This document shows positions 1 through 8,926 of a stretch of 64,000 bases of DNA, piece by piece. Both the position numbers and the translations under genes were made by a program. The stretch lies in the NCBI GenBank assembly GCA_965223025.1, contig CBDCVP010000023.1, positions 806,001-870,000 of the forward strand, written 5' to 3'. The DNA comes from JABDMH01 sp965223025 (lineage in GTDB: Bacteria; Bacteroidota; Bacteroidia; Chitinophagales; Saprospiraceae). Each line of letters begins with the position of its first letter. Positions within the stretch are counted from its first letter, which is position 1. The notes under the pieces were generated by a model. The model had not been told where the DNA came from. It worked only from the letters and a program-made list of their open reading frames with translations, and searched no databases.

Positions 1-1025
1 TCGATTTGGTCTCTAATTTCCTCTTGTATTTTATTGATTGCTGGTGCTCTATCACCCGCAGCCAATCGCTTCATCTGCCTATCTGGCATCTGCAAATCAT
101 TGTTCTGCACCAGTTCGAATATCAGACTTTTCAAATCATTCAGGTCTGATTTCATATCAAATAAGAGCTTGTACAATATCTCACGTTCCTGCAGACGCTC
201 GCCGTTCTGTTGTCCATTTCCGATCGCAGGCAAGCGATTGGTACGAACCGCAGGGATGAAAGTCTCAAGGACTGGTGCATCAATGGATCTTTCTTGGGAG
301 AGTACTGACATTTGCTCGGCGACGTTCTTGAGCTCTCGTATGTTTCCTGGCCAATTGTGACGTTCTAGCATGAGCCTTGCATCTGCGGTCAGCTCAATCG
401 GGTCGGTTCGGTACTTTTCGGCAAAGTCGATAGTAAACTTCCTAAATAGCATGTAGATGTCTTCTCGACGATGGCGCAAAGCGGGTACGTGAATGGGTAC
501 CGTACTGAGACGATAATACAGGTCCTCGCGAAATTTATTGGCATTTACTCGGTCTTTCAGATCTATGTTTGTAGCGGCAATCACCCGAACATCGGTCTTC
601 AATACTTTGCTGGATCCGACACGAATGAATTCGCCGCTTTCTAGTACTCTCAACAGAAAGGCCTGGGTATCTAATGGCATTTCACTGATCTCGTCCAGGA
701 AGATCGTCCCTCCGTTCACGGTCTCAAAGTAGCCTTTTCGTTCACTGGTGGCACCAGTGAATGCTCCTTTCTCATGACCAAATAACTCCGAGTTGATCGT
801 GCCACCTGGGATGGCACCGCAATTGATAGCAATCGACGTATTGTGTTTTCTCGGGCTGAGTGCATGTATGATTTTAGAAAATGCCTCTTTTCCAACCCCG
901 CTTTCCCCGCTCACCAATACGGTAAGTTCTGTAGGTGCAACCCTAATAGCCGTACCGAGTGCATTGTCTAAAGATGCAGATCTGCCAATGATCCCAAACC
1001 GTTGCTTTATGGCTTGAATATTCAT
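1..1025 (-). CDS. Sigma-54-dependent transcriptional activator (3' part cut by window edge)
   Basis: AAA+ activator that would use ATP to open promoters bound by sigma-54 RNA polymerase. The visible 341 codons begin directly with the AAA+ domain: Walker A GESGVGKE at residues 40-47, the sigma-54-contacting GAFTGA loop at 87-92, Walker B GGTIFLDE at 105-112 and the WPGNIREL sensor region near 229. There is no N-terminal receiver, PAS or GAF domain, so the signal input is not evident. The carboxyl end, where a Fis-type helix-turn-helix would lie, is outside the window. Its ATG overlaps the TGA of miaB (ATGA), so the two are probably translationally coupled. The pair is a gene order I know from other Bacteroidota. 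Family certain, target unknown. Confidence 0.9.
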   Translation of the reverse strand, partial: MNIQAIKQRFGIIGRSASLDNALGTAIRVAPTELTVLVSGESGVGKEAFSKIIHALSPRKHNTSIAINCGAIPGGTINSELFGHEKGAFTGATSERKGYFETVNGGTIFLDEISEMPLDTQAFLLRVLESGEFIRVGSSKVLKTDVRVIAATNIDLKDRVNANKFREDLYYRLSTVPIHVPALRHRREDIYMLFRKFTIDFAEKYRTDPIELTADARLMLERHNWPGNIRELKNVAEQMSVLSQERSIDAPVLETFIPAVRTNRLPAIGNGQQNGERLQEREILYKLLFDMKSDLNDLKSLIFELVQNNDLQMPDRQMKRLAAGDRAPAINKIQEEIRDQI

Positions 1026-2452
1026 GTTGTCACTGTTGCTGCAACATCGCTCTCCACGATGGATCCCAGGAGGGTGGCGCTCGTGGCATCTTCCACTTTA
1101 ATCTTGACGTAGTCCCCTGGTTGCCAACCGGTTTTTTTACCAAAAACCACCATCTTGTTTTGCGTAGTTCTGCCCTTAAAATGATCAGCAGATCGCTTAG
1201 AATCACCCTCAATCAATACTTCGAAAATTTTACCAGAGTCCTGTTGGTTGAGGTCGTAAGAAAGTTCGTTTTGCAAGGCAATGACTTCTTGCAGGCGCCT
1301 CTTCTTGTCTTTCGGATGAACGTCATCTTTATAGTTTTTGGCAGCTGGAGTTCCCGGACGTTCAGAATACATAAACATGTACGACATGCTGTACTTGGCA
1401 TAACGCATCATGCTCAAAGTTTCCTTATGGTCTGATTCAGTCTCTGTACAAAACCCAACTATGATGTCTGATGAAACAGCACACTCCGGGATGATCTGAT
1501 ATATGCGATCAATCTTATTGATGTACCAGTCGCGATCATAGGTTCGATTCATCAGTTTGAGCACACGTGTGCTCCCTGATTGTACCGGTAGGTGGATGTA
1601 CTTGCAAATGTTATCAAATGCCGCCATCGTGTGCAGGACATCATCGGTGATATCCTTAGGATGCGAGGTCGAAAATCGTACTCGAAGCTGTGGGCTGATC
1701 TCGGCCACCATGGCTAGCAACCCGGCAAAATCTATTGCCCGGTCCAACTGATCATTAGTCCAATGAAATGAATCGACATTCTGGCCCAAGAGCGTGACTT
1801 CCCGGTAGCCCGTCTTATACAACTCATGTGCCTCCGCTACAATACTATATGGATCGCGACTGCGTTCTCTGCCCCTGGTAAAGGGAACTACGCAAAAGGA
1901 GCACATGTTGTCACAGCCTCTCATGATAGATATGAACGCAGTGACGCCATTGCTATGGAGCCTTACAGGGTTGATGTCAGCATACGTTTCTTCGCGAGAT
2001 AGAAAGACGTTGACTCCGCGACTGCCGTCCTCCGCATTGGCCAACAAGGTTGGGAGATCCCGGTATGCATCGGGCCCCACCACGAGATCAACCAATTTTT
2101 CCTCTTCCAACAATTTTGTCTTCAGGCGCTCTGCCATACATCCCAAAACACCTACCAATGCACCTGGCTTGTCCGCTAGGGCTTTTTCGAAAACCCTCAG
2201 TCGCTTCCTCACCGTTTCCTCTGCTTTTTCCCTGATCGAGCATGTATTGATCAGGATCAAATCGGCCTCAGAAAGCTCTTTGGTTGGGTAATAGTTGGAG
2301 GAAGTAAGGATAGAGGCCACGATCTCACTATCACTAAAATTCATCTGACAGCCATAGCTTTCGATGTAAAAGCGCTTGGATCCCTCCATGGGTACTGACT
2401 GACTAGCAAAGGTCTCTCCCTGCCTTTTCTCCAATATTTCTTTATCTACCAT
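1022..2452 (-). CDS. miaB: tRNA-2-methylthio-N6-dimethylallyladenosine synthase MiaB
   Basis: Radical-SAM methylthiotransferase that adds the 2-methylthio group to i6A37 of tRNAs reading UNN codons. Domains in order: N-terminal UPF0004 domain with cluster cysteines C35 (GCQMN), C71 (TCSIRE) and C105 (GCMAE), the radical SAM motif C180-x3-C184-x2-C187 (RGCDNMCSFC), and a C-terminal TRAM domain. Length of 476 residues fits the family. I start at ATG 2452, which has GGAG just upstream, rather than the TTG nine bases earlier. It shares an ATGA overlap with the sigma-54 activator downstream. All six cluster cysteines are present, so it should be active. Confidence 0.96.
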   Translation of the reverse strand: MVDKEILEKRQGETFASQSVPMEGSKRFYIESYGCQMNFSDSEIVASILTSSNYYPTKELSEADLILINTCSIREKAEETVRKRLRVFEKALADKPGALVGVLGCMAERLKTKLLEEEKLVDLVVGPDAYRDLPTLLANAEDGSRGVNVFLSREETYADINPVRLHSNGVTAFISIMRGCDNMCSFCVVPFTRGRERSRDPYSIVAEAHELYKTGYREVTLLGQNVDSFHWTNDQLDRAIDFAGLLAMVAEISPQLRVRFSTSHPKDITDDVLHTMAAFDNICKYIHLPVQSGSTRVLKLMNRTYDRDWYINKIDRIYQIIPECAVSSDIIVGFCTETESDHKETLSMMRYAKYSMSYMFMYSERPGTPAAKNYKDDVHPKDKKRRLQEVIALQNELSYDLNQQDSGKIFEVLIEGDSKRSADHFKGRTTQNKMVVFGKKTGWQPGDYVKIKVEDATSATLLGSIVESDVAATVTT

Positions 2453-2495
2453 GCTCTCCAAATCATATTTATTCTGAGCCTATATACAGGACCCA

Positions 2496-2503
2496 CAAAG
2501 ATA
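2496..2503 (-). promoter_or_regulatory. Candidate Bacteroidota -7 element for miaB
   Basis: The minus strand reads TATCTTTG, an exact match to the Bacteroidota -7 consensus TAnnTTTG. It sits about 45 bases before the miaB ATG, leaving a leader near 37 bases. No convincing -33 TTTG is visible. The same octamer occurs upstream of moaA. Confidence 0.4.
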
Positions 2504-2590
2504 CAGATAAAAAGCTGTAATATGCCATTTTGGCAGCAGGATGAACTTTGCATAATTCATATTTTGTGGATACTTTAGTATAGTGCACTC

Positions 2591-3343
2591 ATGATAAGAC
2601 AATTTGGCTTGATTGGATATCCGCTATCTCACTCCTTCTCACAGAAGTATTTTGCGGATAAATTTGCTCGGGAGGGCTTGTCCAATTTATCCTACCATAA
2701 TTTTCCGATTGAAGAGATTTCATTACTACCCCAGCTCGTTGAGCAGCATCCATCGCTGATTGGATTGAATGTGACCATTCCATATAAGGAAGTAGTGATC
2801 GATTTTCTGGATAACATGGCCTCCGATGCTGCCGAAATCAACGCCGTCAATACGATTGTGATTCTATCATCAGGAAGACTTCACGGTTACAATACTGACA
2901 TTTATGGGTTTGATCGCTCACTTTCGGATTTATTGCCATCGGGTTTCCAGGGAGGGGCATTGGTGTTGGGATCAGGTGGTGCATCAAAAGCCGTGCGATA
3001 TGTATGTGAAAAACGGAAGATACCCTATCTCGTTGTTTCACGCAAAAAGTCCAATGGGTATATTGGATATGAAGAAGTAACAAAAAGGCTGTTGGAGGAC
3101 TATTGCTTAGTCGTCAACACTACTCCATTGGGCATGTATCCGGCGGTCGATACAGCACCACCCATACCCTATGGAGAGTTGACAGAAGCCCACTATCTAT
3201 ATGATTTGGTGTACAATCCTGCTCCAACAAGGTTTCTGAGGCTGGGTGCGGCGCAGCAAAGCCATACCAAAAATGGCCTGGACATGTTGGCACTTCAGGC
3301 TGAACGATCCTGGCAGATTTGGAATAATCCTCCTGAGATTTGA
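2591..3343 (+). CDS. aroE: Shikimate dehydrogenase
   Basis: NADPH-dependent reduction of 3-dehydroshikimate to shikimate in the common aromatic amino acid pathway. The substrate-binding half has the SHSFSQ serine pair (residues 13-17) and catalytic Lys66 in NVTIPYKE with Asp103 in GYNTD. The nucleotide half carries GSGGASKA at 127-134, NTTPLGMYP and the closing NGLDMLALQAERSW helix. At 250 residues it is slightly shorter than E. coli AroE (272), as usual for Bacteroidota. The stop is followed after six bases by proline dehydrogenase, so the two are probably cotranscribed. No aromatic-pathway neighbours are present. Confidence 0.95.
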   Translation: MIRQFGLIGYPLSHSFSQKYFADKFAREGLSNLSYHNFPIEEISLLPQLVEQHPSLIGLNVTIPYKEVVIDFLDNMASDAAEINAVNTIVILSSGRLHGYNTDIYGFDRSLSDLLPSGFQGGALVLGSGGASKAVRYVCEKRKIPYLVVSRKKSNGYIGYEEVTKRLLEDYCLVVNTTPLGMYPAVDTAPPIPYGELTEAHYLYDLVYNPAPTRFLRLGAAQQSHTKNGLDMLALQAERSWQIWNNPPEI

Positions 3344-3349
3344 GATACG

Positions 3350-4549
3350 ATGACCAGCAGGCCGAGGATCGATTTTTCAGATACCGAAACAGCTTTCTCG
3401 CATAAGTCGAACCTGGAGTTGCGACAAGCAGCTCTACTATTTAGAATGATGAATATAGGGTGGCTAGTGGATATGCTATCATCCATAAGTATCCTTTTTG
3501 TCAAATGGAAGATACCGGGCATTCGCTGGTTGCTAAAGAACACCATATTCAAACAGTTTGTTGGTGGAGAAACATTGCCCGAGACAAAACCACAGATCGA
3601 CGAACTGTGGCAATACAATATCCTCACCATCTTGGATTATGGAGCTGAGGGTAGGTCGAGTGAACCCGATTTGGACAGAGCACATAAGAAGTTTGTGGAA
3701 GCTGTCAGTTTTGCCGCGACCAACCGGTCCGTGCCGGTGGTCAGTCTTAAATTGAGCGCCCTTGCTGCAAACGAACTGTTGGAAACAGTCAATCGACGAG
3801 AACCCTTGGTTGATGATGACATGCTAAAGTGGAAGAGAGTGGATGAACGCTTAGATGATCTCTGTAGACAGGCATCGCGGCTGGGAGTGAGTGTGTTTAT
3901 TGATGCTGAAGAATCCTGGATGCAGGATGCCATTGATGAATTGGCTCATAAGATGATGCATCGCTATAATCGATCTCGCGTCACGGTGTATAATACCTTT
4001 CAAATGTACCGCCATGATCGCCTGGCTTTTCTTATGTCATCTCACCATCATGCTAGCTCTTCTGGCTATATGTTGGGGGCCAAACTCGTAAGGGGGGCTT
4101 ACCTGGACAAGGAACGGGCACGTGCCAATGAGCTAGGCATTCCATCGCCGATTCATAGCGATAAGGAAGCTACCGACCGAGACTTCGATTTGGCACTTAG
4201 CTTTTGTGTGGAGAACTATCAGCGCATCGCTTTCTGCGCAGCAACCCATAATGACAAAAGTTGCCAATGGCTAGCGTCACTGATCGATCGTGCCAGGTTG
4301 GTTCGCAATCATCCTCATCTCAATTTCTGCCAGCTCTATGGCATGAGCGACCATATCACATACAATCTTGCAGCCAACGGCTACACAGCATCCAAGTATG
4401 TAGTATTCGGCAGGGTAGAAGAAGTCACCCCGTATCTGGTACGACGGGCAGAAGAAAACCGGGCGATTTCCGGGGAATTCAATCGAGAATACAAAATGCT
4501 CTTGAGAGAGAGAAGGCGCAGAAAATCCCTGGTGTCATTGCGGCGTTAA
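3350..4549 (+). CDS. Proline dehydrogenase (monofunctional)
   Basis: FAD enzyme oxidising L-proline to pyrroline-5-carboxylate and passing electrons to the quinone pool. It is the stand-alone ProDH barrel (399 residues), not a PutA fusion. Diagnostic stretches are KLVRGAYLDKERA (residues 247-259), ATHND followed by KS, and GMSDHITYNLAANG with the closing RRAEENR, whose arginines bind the proline carboxylate. The N-terminal 90 residues are the variable helical arm. No P5C dehydrogenase gene is in the window. Downstream is a convergent hairpin. Function is secure from motifs; coupling to aroE is only by proximity. Confidence 0.93.
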   Translation: MTSRPRIDFSDTETAFSHKSNLELRQAALLFRMMNIGWLVDMLSSISILFVKWKIPGIRWLLKNTIFKQFVGGETLPETKPQIDELWQYNILTILDYGAEGRSSEPDLDRAHKKFVEAVSFAATNRSVPVVSLKLSALAANELLETVNRREPLVDDDMLKWKRVDERLDDLCRQASRLGVSVFIDAEESWMQDAIDELAHKMMHRYNRSRVTVYNTFQMYRHDRLAFLMSSHHHASSSGYMLGAKLVRGAYLDKERARANELGIPSPIHSDKEATDRDFDLALSFCVENYQRIAFCAATHNDKSCQWLASLIDRARLVRNHPHLNFCQLYGMSDHITYNLAANGYTASKYVVFGRVEEVTPYLVRRAEENRAISGEFNREYKMLLRERRRRKSLVSLRR

Positions 4550-4595
4550 ATATCAAGGTATGATGGCGTCGACCTGAACCCTGCCAAGACGTAAG

Positions 4596-4623
4596 GGTGG
4601 GTCCTGAGCAAGACTCAGCCACC
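4596..4623. terminator. Hairpin between convergent genes
   Basis: GGTGG / CCACC (5 bp) encloses a 3-base bulge and CTGAG / CTCAG (5 bp) with a 5-base loop. It lies exactly between the convergent proline dehydrogenase and CoA-binding genes and touches the stop of the latter. There is no U-tract, so it may block read-through or protect 3' ends rather than act as a classical intrinsic terminator. Confidence 0.4.
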
Positions 4624-5006
4624 TAAAAGATCCCCATCGAGAGCATGACCAGTGTACAAGCTCGTTCTACTTCAATCCCCTGGGAGCTGGCCAAGTCCTC
4701 AAATTCCGGATTTTCGGTACCTGGATTAAAAATGATCCTCTTCGGATGTAGGCCTAGAATGTAACCATAAAGTGGTTTCTGAAGAGCGGGCCGGAGATAG
4801 ATGGTCACAGTATGCACATCGTGAAGATCGGGTTTGCCCGGTAGGATCTCAACATCTCTGATGGTACCCTTTTTCAGTCCAATGGGTATGGGAATATGGC
4901 CCTTATCTTTAAGCTTTAACACGGCAGTGAAGGCATATCGGGCGGGATTGGTGGAAGCTCCAAGAACCACTGTCCGTTTGGGCTCGGATTGGTATTGAGT
5001 TGTCAT
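4623..5006 (-). CDS. CoA-binding-domain protein (YccU-like)
   Basis: Small Rossmann-fold protein of the CoA_binding_2 family, 127 residues from ATG 5006. The frame stays open upstream into the thiolase gene, but the TVVLGAST nucleotide-binding loop at residues 12-19 fits the start chosen here. The rest follows the family pattern: a IPIGLKK turn, DLHDVHTVTIYL and FNPGTENPEFEDLA. Family members bind CoA or a related nucleotide; no reaction is established. It follows the thiolase by 17 bases, so it is the last gene of the beta-oxidation operon, which fits a CoA-linked role. Confidence 0.8.
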   Translation of the reverse strand: MTTQYQSEPKRTVVLGASTNPARYAFTAVLKLKDKGHIPIPIGLKKGTIRDVEILPGKPDLHDVHTVTIYLRPALQKPLYGYILGLHPKRIIFNPGTENPEFEDLASSQGIEVERACTLVMLSMGIF

Positions 5007-5023
5007 AGATGGGTGAAAATGCC

Positions 5024-6196
5024 TTAGTTGAGGAGTTCGAAAATGCCTGCGATGCCCTGACCTCCCCCGATGCAAGCAGTGACCATACCGTAGCGGTTTT
5101 TTCTCCGACGCATTTCGTTTAGCAGTTGTGTGGATAGTTTGGCTCCGGTACATCCGAGTGGATGGCCCAGCGCTATAGCTCCACCATTGACATTGACGAT
5201 GGCCGGATCCAGTTCTAAGGTTTTGATGACCGCCAATGACTGTGCGGCAAATGCTTCATTGAGCTCCACCAGTTCTATGTCTGCTTGCTTGAGACCCGCA
5301 AGTTCCAATGCCTTTGGCACCGCTGCACATGGTCCGATACCCATGTATAGTGGATCAACACCTGCTACTGTGCAGGATACTAGCCTCGCAGCTGGTTCTA
5401 AGCCAAGGTTCTTCATCATTTCACCACTCATGACCAGTACGAAGGATGCTCCATCGGATGTCTGCGACGAGTTTCCCGCAGTCACAGAACCTTTGTTGGC
5501 AAACACGGGGCGGAGCTTGGCCAACGCCTCCAAACTGGTATCGCGGCGCACACCTTCATCGGTGTCTACGGTCCAGGATCTTTCTCGGCGCTCATCATCA
5601 ACTACATAGACTTCGTGCACATCGATGGGCACAATCTCATCCTGAAACTTTCCGGCATCGATCGCTGCCGCAGCACGCCGATGTGATTGGAGCGCAAAAG
5701 CATCTTGTTCGCTTCGGTTAACCTCATATTTGGTGGCTACAGCCTCGGCTGTCAAACCCATCCCCGCCAGATACGTCGGTGTATCTTTGGCCACGTCATA
5801 GTTGGGAGCCAATTTATAGCCAGTCATAGGTATCATGCTCATACTCTCGGTGCCACCGGCGATGTAACAATGTCCCATTCCCGCCTTGATCTTCGCAGTG
5901 GCGATAGAGATGGTTTCCAGGCCCGAGCCACAATATCTGTTGACTGTCATTCCTGGTACGGTTTTACCCAGCGCCCGCACGCTGATCATCCTCCCGATTT
6001 GTAGACCTTGCTCCCCTTCAGGATTGGCACAGCCGACAATCACGTCGTCGACATCTTCCTGCTGGAGTTCTGGCGTTTGCTCGATGAGGTGTTTGATGAC
6101 CTTAATGGCTAGATCATCAGAACGATAAAATCGAAATCCACCTCTTTTCGCTCTTCCAACTGCACTTCTATAAGCCTTGATAATATATGCTTCCAT
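5024..6196 (-). CDS. fadA: Acetyl-CoA C-acyltransferase (3-ketoacyl-CoA thiolase)
   Basis: Last step of fatty-acid beta-oxidation: CoA-dependent cleavage of 3-ketoacyl-CoA to acetyl-CoA and a shortened acyl-CoA. 390 residues, normal for the family. Catalytic residues visible: Cys89 (NRYCGSG), His345 (GHPLG) and Cys375 (ACIGGGQG). It lies 17 bases after the hydroxyacyl-CoA dehydrogenase/hydratase gene on the same strand, so the two form the trifunctional beta-oxidation set. A biosynthetic acetoacetyl-CoA thiolase is the alternative, but context argues for degradation. Confidence 0.93.
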   Translation of the reverse strand: MEAYIIKAYRSAVGRAKRGGFRFYRSDDLAIKVIKHLIEQTPELQQEDVDDVIVGCANPEGEQGLQIGRMISVRALGKTVPGMTVNRYCGSGLETISIATAKIKAGMGHCYIAGGTESMSMIPMTGYKLAPNYDVAKDTPTYLAGMGLTAEAVATKYEVNRSEQDAFALQSHRRAAAAIDAGKFQDEIVPIDVHEVYVVDDERRERSWTVDTDEGVRRDTSLEALAKLRPVFANKGSVTAGNSSQTSDGASFVLVMSGEMMKNLGLEPAARLVSCTVAGVDPLYMGIGPCAAVPKALELAGLKQADIELVELNEAFAAQSLAVIKTLELDPAIVNVNGGAIALGHPLGCTGAKLSTQLLNEMRRRKNRYGMVTACIGGGQGIAGIFELLN

Positions 6197-6213
6197 ACGA
6201 TTGATATTCTGTA

Positions 6214-8601
6214 TTAATTGCGCAACGGTTTGTTCGTTTCCAACATGTGTTGGATTCTTTCTAAGGTCTTTTGTTCACCACACAAGCTGAGAAACGCCTC
6301 CCGCTCGATATCCAATAAGTACTGTTCTGAGACTTTCTGCTCACTGCTGAGATCTCCTCCACAGAGTACCCAGGCAATTTTCTTCGCGATCAAGACATCG
6401 TGATCTGTGGCAAACCTGCCCAAATGCAAGGAGCTGATTGCGGCATACAAAGCCGCTAGCCCGGAGCGTCCCATCACATGTATATCTGACCTTCGACTAG
6501 GGGCAATATAATGCTCAGCCATAGCCAGCACCTGTGCTTTAGCTTTGCTGATCACATCATTCTTATTGATAACCACCTCATCTTTGGGTAGTAGGTAGCT
6601 GTAATCATAGGCTTGAGGTGCTGAGGTGGCTACTTGTGCCATGGCCAGTGTCTTAAAATGCTCGATCAAGGTGGGCATCTTAACATCGCCCTCAAAGAAA
6701 GAATCAGAAATGCGCAGCGCAAATTCCTTGGTACCGCCGCCACCTGGCAATAGCCCCACTCCGACTTCTACCAGGCCGATGTACGATTCAGCGGCACATT
6801 GTGCACTGTCGCAATGCATGATCAGTTCACATCCTCCCCCAAATACATATCCCTGGGTGGCTGCAACCACTGGGATGCTGGAGTATCGGCAGCGCATTGT
6901 CGTATCCTGAAAGAGTTTTACAGCGGCGTTTAATTGCTCGTATTCCTGCTGGAAAGCCAGCATGCCAATCATCATGAGGTTGGCGCCAACCGTGAAATTT
7001 TTAGCGTGATTACCTATCACTAATCCCTGCCAAGGACCTTTTTCAGCTATCTCAATGGCCTCGTTAATACCTGTGAGAATACCTTCTCCAATGGCGTTCA
7101 TCTTACTGGTAAACTCCAGGCAGAGCACTTGGTCACCGATGTCATGCAAGATCACCTCGTCGTTTTGGTAGACCGCTTTCTGGCCTCGAAAGTTATCGAG
7201 ATGGAGATGTTCTTTAGATCCTGGTACTACTTGGTAGCTACTGGACCTTATGTCATAGTACTTTCGCAAGCCATTTTCCACTTTGTAAAAAGCACCGTGC
7301 CCCTGAGCCAACATCTCTTGCACCCATGGAGCCACTTCCTCTCCGAGTTTTTCAGCAGCAGCCTTGCCCTTTTCAATGCCGATGATGTCCCAGTATTCAA
7401 AAGGTCCATATTGCCAAGCAAATCCAGCTTTTAGGGCGGTATCAATGCTATGGAGATCATCGGTGATCTCTGGTATCCTCTTTGACACATAGGCAAATAA
7501 GCTAGCCAGAGATCGGTTGATGAGCTGGCCACCTTGATCCTCATGGTCAAAGAGTTTGCGAATGCGCTGTCTGTCGTTATCTATTTGCTTGGAAAGTGAT
7601 AAACTAGCTAGTTTTGACGAGCTGCTCTGCTCGTACTCCAGGGTCTTAAGATTCAGTGAAAGGATGATGCTTTTTCCACGCTCATCTCGCTCTTTGGCCT
7701 TTTTATAAAACCCCTGTCCAGATTTATTGCCAAAAAACTTATTCTCCAATAAAAATGTAAAATAGTCGGGTAGTCTGAGTTTTTGTGCTTGCGCATCATC
7801 TGGGCAGTGTTGGATAATGCCCTGGGTAACTTTAGCAGCAGTGTCGTGACCCACCAAATCACCCAGGCGGAATGTCCCGGTTTTAGGTCTGGCGAGGGCA
7901 GGGCCAGTGAGCTTGTCAATTTCACTGATCGTCAAATCTAGTTCATCGGCAATCTGATAGATCTTACTCATGGCATAGACACCGACCCGATTGGCAATGA
8001 AAGCAGGCGTGTCCTTGCAGAGTACTGTTGATTTGCCCAGGTAGACGGATCCAAATCGCATGAAGAAATCAATGACCTTAGGGTCTGTCTGATCGGTGGG
8101 GATGATCTCCAGCAGTTCAAGGTAACGAGGTGGATTGAAAAAATGTGTGCCGCAGAAGTGGTTGACGAAGTCCTGGCTTCGCCCTTCTGTCATCAAGTGA
8201 ATGGGAATACCAGAGGTATTGGAAGATACCAGGGATCCCTGCTTTCGATACTCATCAACTTTGGCAAAAATCTGCTTCTTGATATCTAGTCGCTCGATCA
8301 CCACTTCTATGATCCAGTCATAATCTGAAAGGCGGCTAAAATCATCCTCAAAGTTTCCAGTGGTGATTCTGCTCACATATGACTTCTTATAAAGGGGGGC
8401 TGGCTTGCCACCAATTGCTTTCTTCAAAGCGCCATTAACCAGTCGATTTCGCGCTTCAGGGACATCCATTTCGTCTTCTGAGAGGTCTCGGGGTATAATA
8501 TCTAGCAATAAAACCTCCATACCAACATTGGCCAAATGGCAGGCGATCCCCGAGCCCATGATCCCGGAGCCCAGAACAGCAACACTCTTAATATGCCTCA
8601 T
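6214..8601 (-). CDS. 3-hydroxyacyl-CoA dehydrogenase / enoyl-CoA hydratase fusion
   Basis: Bifunctional beta-oxidation enzyme. The N-terminal half is the NAD-binding 3HCDH domain with GSGIMGSG near residue 11-18, SSNTSGIP and HFFNPPRYLELLE, followed by the 3HCDH C-terminal domains. The C-terminal third (from about residue 475) is a crotonase fold with the oxyanion-hole stretch FGGGCELIMHCD and GLLPGGGGTKE. This dehydrogenase-first order matches Bacillus FadN and the Bacteroidota family rather than E. coli FadB, where the hydratase comes first. I start at ATG 8601; a TTG 18 bases earlier would add six residues. First gene of the fad operon. Confidence 0.92.
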   Translation of the reverse strand: MRHIKSVAVLGSGIMGSGIACHLANVGMEVLLLDIIPRDLSEDEMDVPEARNRLVNGALKKAIGGKPAPLYKKSYVSRITTGNFEDDFSRLSDYDWIIEVVIERLDIKKQIFAKVDEYRKQGSLVSSNTSGIPIHLMTEGRSQDFVNHFCGTHFFNPPRYLELLEIIPTDQTDPKVIDFFMRFGSVYLGKSTVLCKDTPAFIANRVGVYAMSKIYQIADELDLTISEIDKLTGPALARPKTGTFRLGDLVGHDTAAKVTQGIIQHCPDDAQAQKLRLPDYFTFLLENKFFGNKSGQGFYKKAKERDERGKSIILSLNLKTLEYEQSSSSKLASLSLSKQIDNDRQRIRKLFDHEDQGGQLINRSLASLFAYVSKRIPEITDDLHSIDTALKAGFAWQYGPFEYWDIIGIEKGKAAAEKLGEEVAPWVQEMLAQGHGAFYKVENGLRKYYDIRSSSYQVVPGSKEHLHLDNFRGQKAVYQNDEVILHDIGDQVLCLEFTSKMNAIGEGILTGINEAIEIAEKGPWQGLVIGNHAKNFTVGANLMMIGMLAFQQEYEQLNAAVKLFQDTTMRCRYSSIPVVAATQGYVFGGGCELIMHCDSAQCAAESYIGLVEVGVGLLPGGGGTKEFALRISDSFFEGDVKMPTLIEHFKTLAMAQVATSAPQAYDYSYLLPKDEVVINKNDVISKAKAQVLAMAEHYIAPSRRSDIHVMGRSGLAALYAAISSLHLGRFATDHDVLIAKKIAWVLCGGDLSSEQKVSEQYLLDIEREAFLSLCGEQKTLERIQHMLETNKPLRN

Positions 8602-8616
8602 GAAAAAAATTTGACT

Positions 8617-8624
8617 CAAAGTTA
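8617..8624 (-). promoter_or_regulatory. Candidate -7 element for the beta-oxidation operon
   Basis: Minus strand reads TAACTTTG, an exact TAnnTTTG match, 16 bases before the ATG of the dehydrogenase/hydratase gene, which would give a very short leader. No clear -33 element. It belongs to a 325-base divergent region shared with exbB. Confidence 0.3.
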
Positions 8625-8826
8625 AAAAAAAGGGAGTGAGATAAAGTTTACCATCGACACTTTTTGGGATTCGGTCAGGTAACCCTTTATTCAGTCACTG
8701 CTATGGACATTACATCGAACCGGATTGTTGTGATTAACGAATCTTTTTCTTGATACGACATACTAAAAGGGGCCTGGAGGACATTAGTTATGGAGATCTT
8801 CCAGCCGCAACTGAAAAAACCTTACC

Positions 8827-8862
8827 TTTCTACATATAAAACTATTTAGTAATATATATTTG
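8827..8862 (+). promoter_or_regulatory. Candidate promoter for the exbB-exbD-tonB operon
   Basis: TATATTTG at 8855-8862 matches the Bacteroidota -7 consensus TAnnTTTG. TTTC at 8827-8830 lies at roughly the right distance for the -33 TTTG element. A start near 8869 would leave a leader of about 58 bases before exbB. The rest of the divergent region (8625-8826) shows nothing further to me. Confidence 0.4.
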
Positions 8863-8926
8863 GCAAGAAAATTGCTGAATTACTTATTAGTTTTTTCTTT
8901 AATGTAATGTAAACTAAACAGAATTT

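Noticed and set aside
4624..5153. Long 176-codon version of the CoA-binding protein
   Set aside because: The first 49 codons lie within the thiolase gene and have no family similarity; the ATG at 5006 matches the domain start.
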